This document shows, in pieces, positions 6,272-6,382 of a stretch of DNA of 6,382 nt. The DNA lies in NCBI GenBank assembly GCA_019313765.1, contig JAFDAP010000175.1, positions 1-6,382 of the forward strand. Reading direction: 5' to 3'. The first letter of the stretch is position 1; every line of letters begins with the position of its first letter. Under the pieces are notes generated by a model, which was given only the letters and a program-made list of their open reading frames with translations, did no database searches and was not told the DNA's origin. The stretch comes from Deltaproteobacteria bacterium (GTDB lineage: Bacteria; Desulfobacterota; DSM-4660; Desulfatiglandales; Desulfatiglandaceae). The position numbers were made by a program, and so were the translations under genes.

Positions 6272-6369
6272 TTATGCGGACATCTCTTGAATAACGACCG
6301 GCGTCCCGCCACAAGGAAGGCGGGCAAGCACGTCGAGGCATGCGGATCTCTTTTCAAAGAGCCGCATAA
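6272..6369. repeat. inverted-repeat cluster upstream of tatB
   Basis: TTATGCGG (6272-6279) and CCGCATAA (6362-6369) are perfect 8-bp inverted arms about 98 bases apart end to end. A direct copy of ATGCGGA plus TCTCTT occurs at 6274-6288 and, without a 2-base spacer, at 6340-6352. Inside are two hairpins: CCCGCC (6305-6310) with GGCGGG (6319-6324), and TGCGG plus CTCTT (6341-6352) with AAGAG plus CCGCA (6357-6366). This resembles a REP-type or small MITE-like sequence, or a complex regulatory leader for tatB; no coding sequence is evident. Confidence 0.4.
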
Positions 6370-6382
6370 CCTTGCTGTGGCT

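Noticed and set aside
5889..6294. Two + strand open frames (114 and 119 codons) over tatB
   Set aside because: Both are antisense to the clear TatB frame, which has a strong ribosome site and family residues; these show only complement-derived composition.
6301..6382. tRNA or small RNA gene suggested by the hairpins near the window end
   Set aside because: The stems do not form a cloverleaf, and no T-loop GGTTCGAATCC-type motif is present.

Overview
The window reads as an ordinary chromosomal housekeeping region of a Gram-negative bacterium. Protein style suggests Desulfobacterota (the former Deltaproteobacteria). The pointers are a grpE-dnaK pair, a lipoprotein that fuses TPR repeats to a periplasmic-binding fold, a TatB/TatC pair with acidic tails, and A/T-rich AAATCC/ACAAAT-type intergenic repeats of a kind I recall from such genomes. 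The taxonomic call is an inference from these features, not a search result.

Layout. Bases 1-114 form a leader with a possible promoter and a perfect 20-bp palindrome. On the + strand follow grpE (115-714), a 66-69 bp gap with two mutually exclusive hairpins and a strong ribosome binding site, dnaK (784-2694), a 99-bp gap, and a 666-residue LpoA-like lipoprotein (2794-4794). The convergent gap 4795-5044 is almost entirely a 240-bp non-coding element with imperfect terminal inverted repeats and a 7-bp direct flanking repeat. A second, 37-bp palindromic repeat is nested inside it. On the - strand lie tatB (6218-5838) and tatC (5845-5045), overlapping by 8 bp. Upstream of tatB, 6219-6382 holds the leader and a small cluster of inverted repeats. 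The window ends there without another recognisable gene.

How the genes work together. DnaK and GrpE are the Hsp70 chaperone and its nucleotide exchange factor; DnaJ is not adjacent. The lipoprotein probably acts at the outer membrane or periplasm in peptidoglycan synthase control, or as a ligand-binding protein. TatB and TatC form the twin-arginine receptor complex that exports folded proteins; no separate TatA is visible here.

I found no new defence, mobile or enzymatic system. The points most worth checking are non-coding: the nested MITE-like repeats between the convergent genes, the grpE leader palindrome, the alternative hairpins between grpE and dnaK, and the repeat cluster upstream of tatB.
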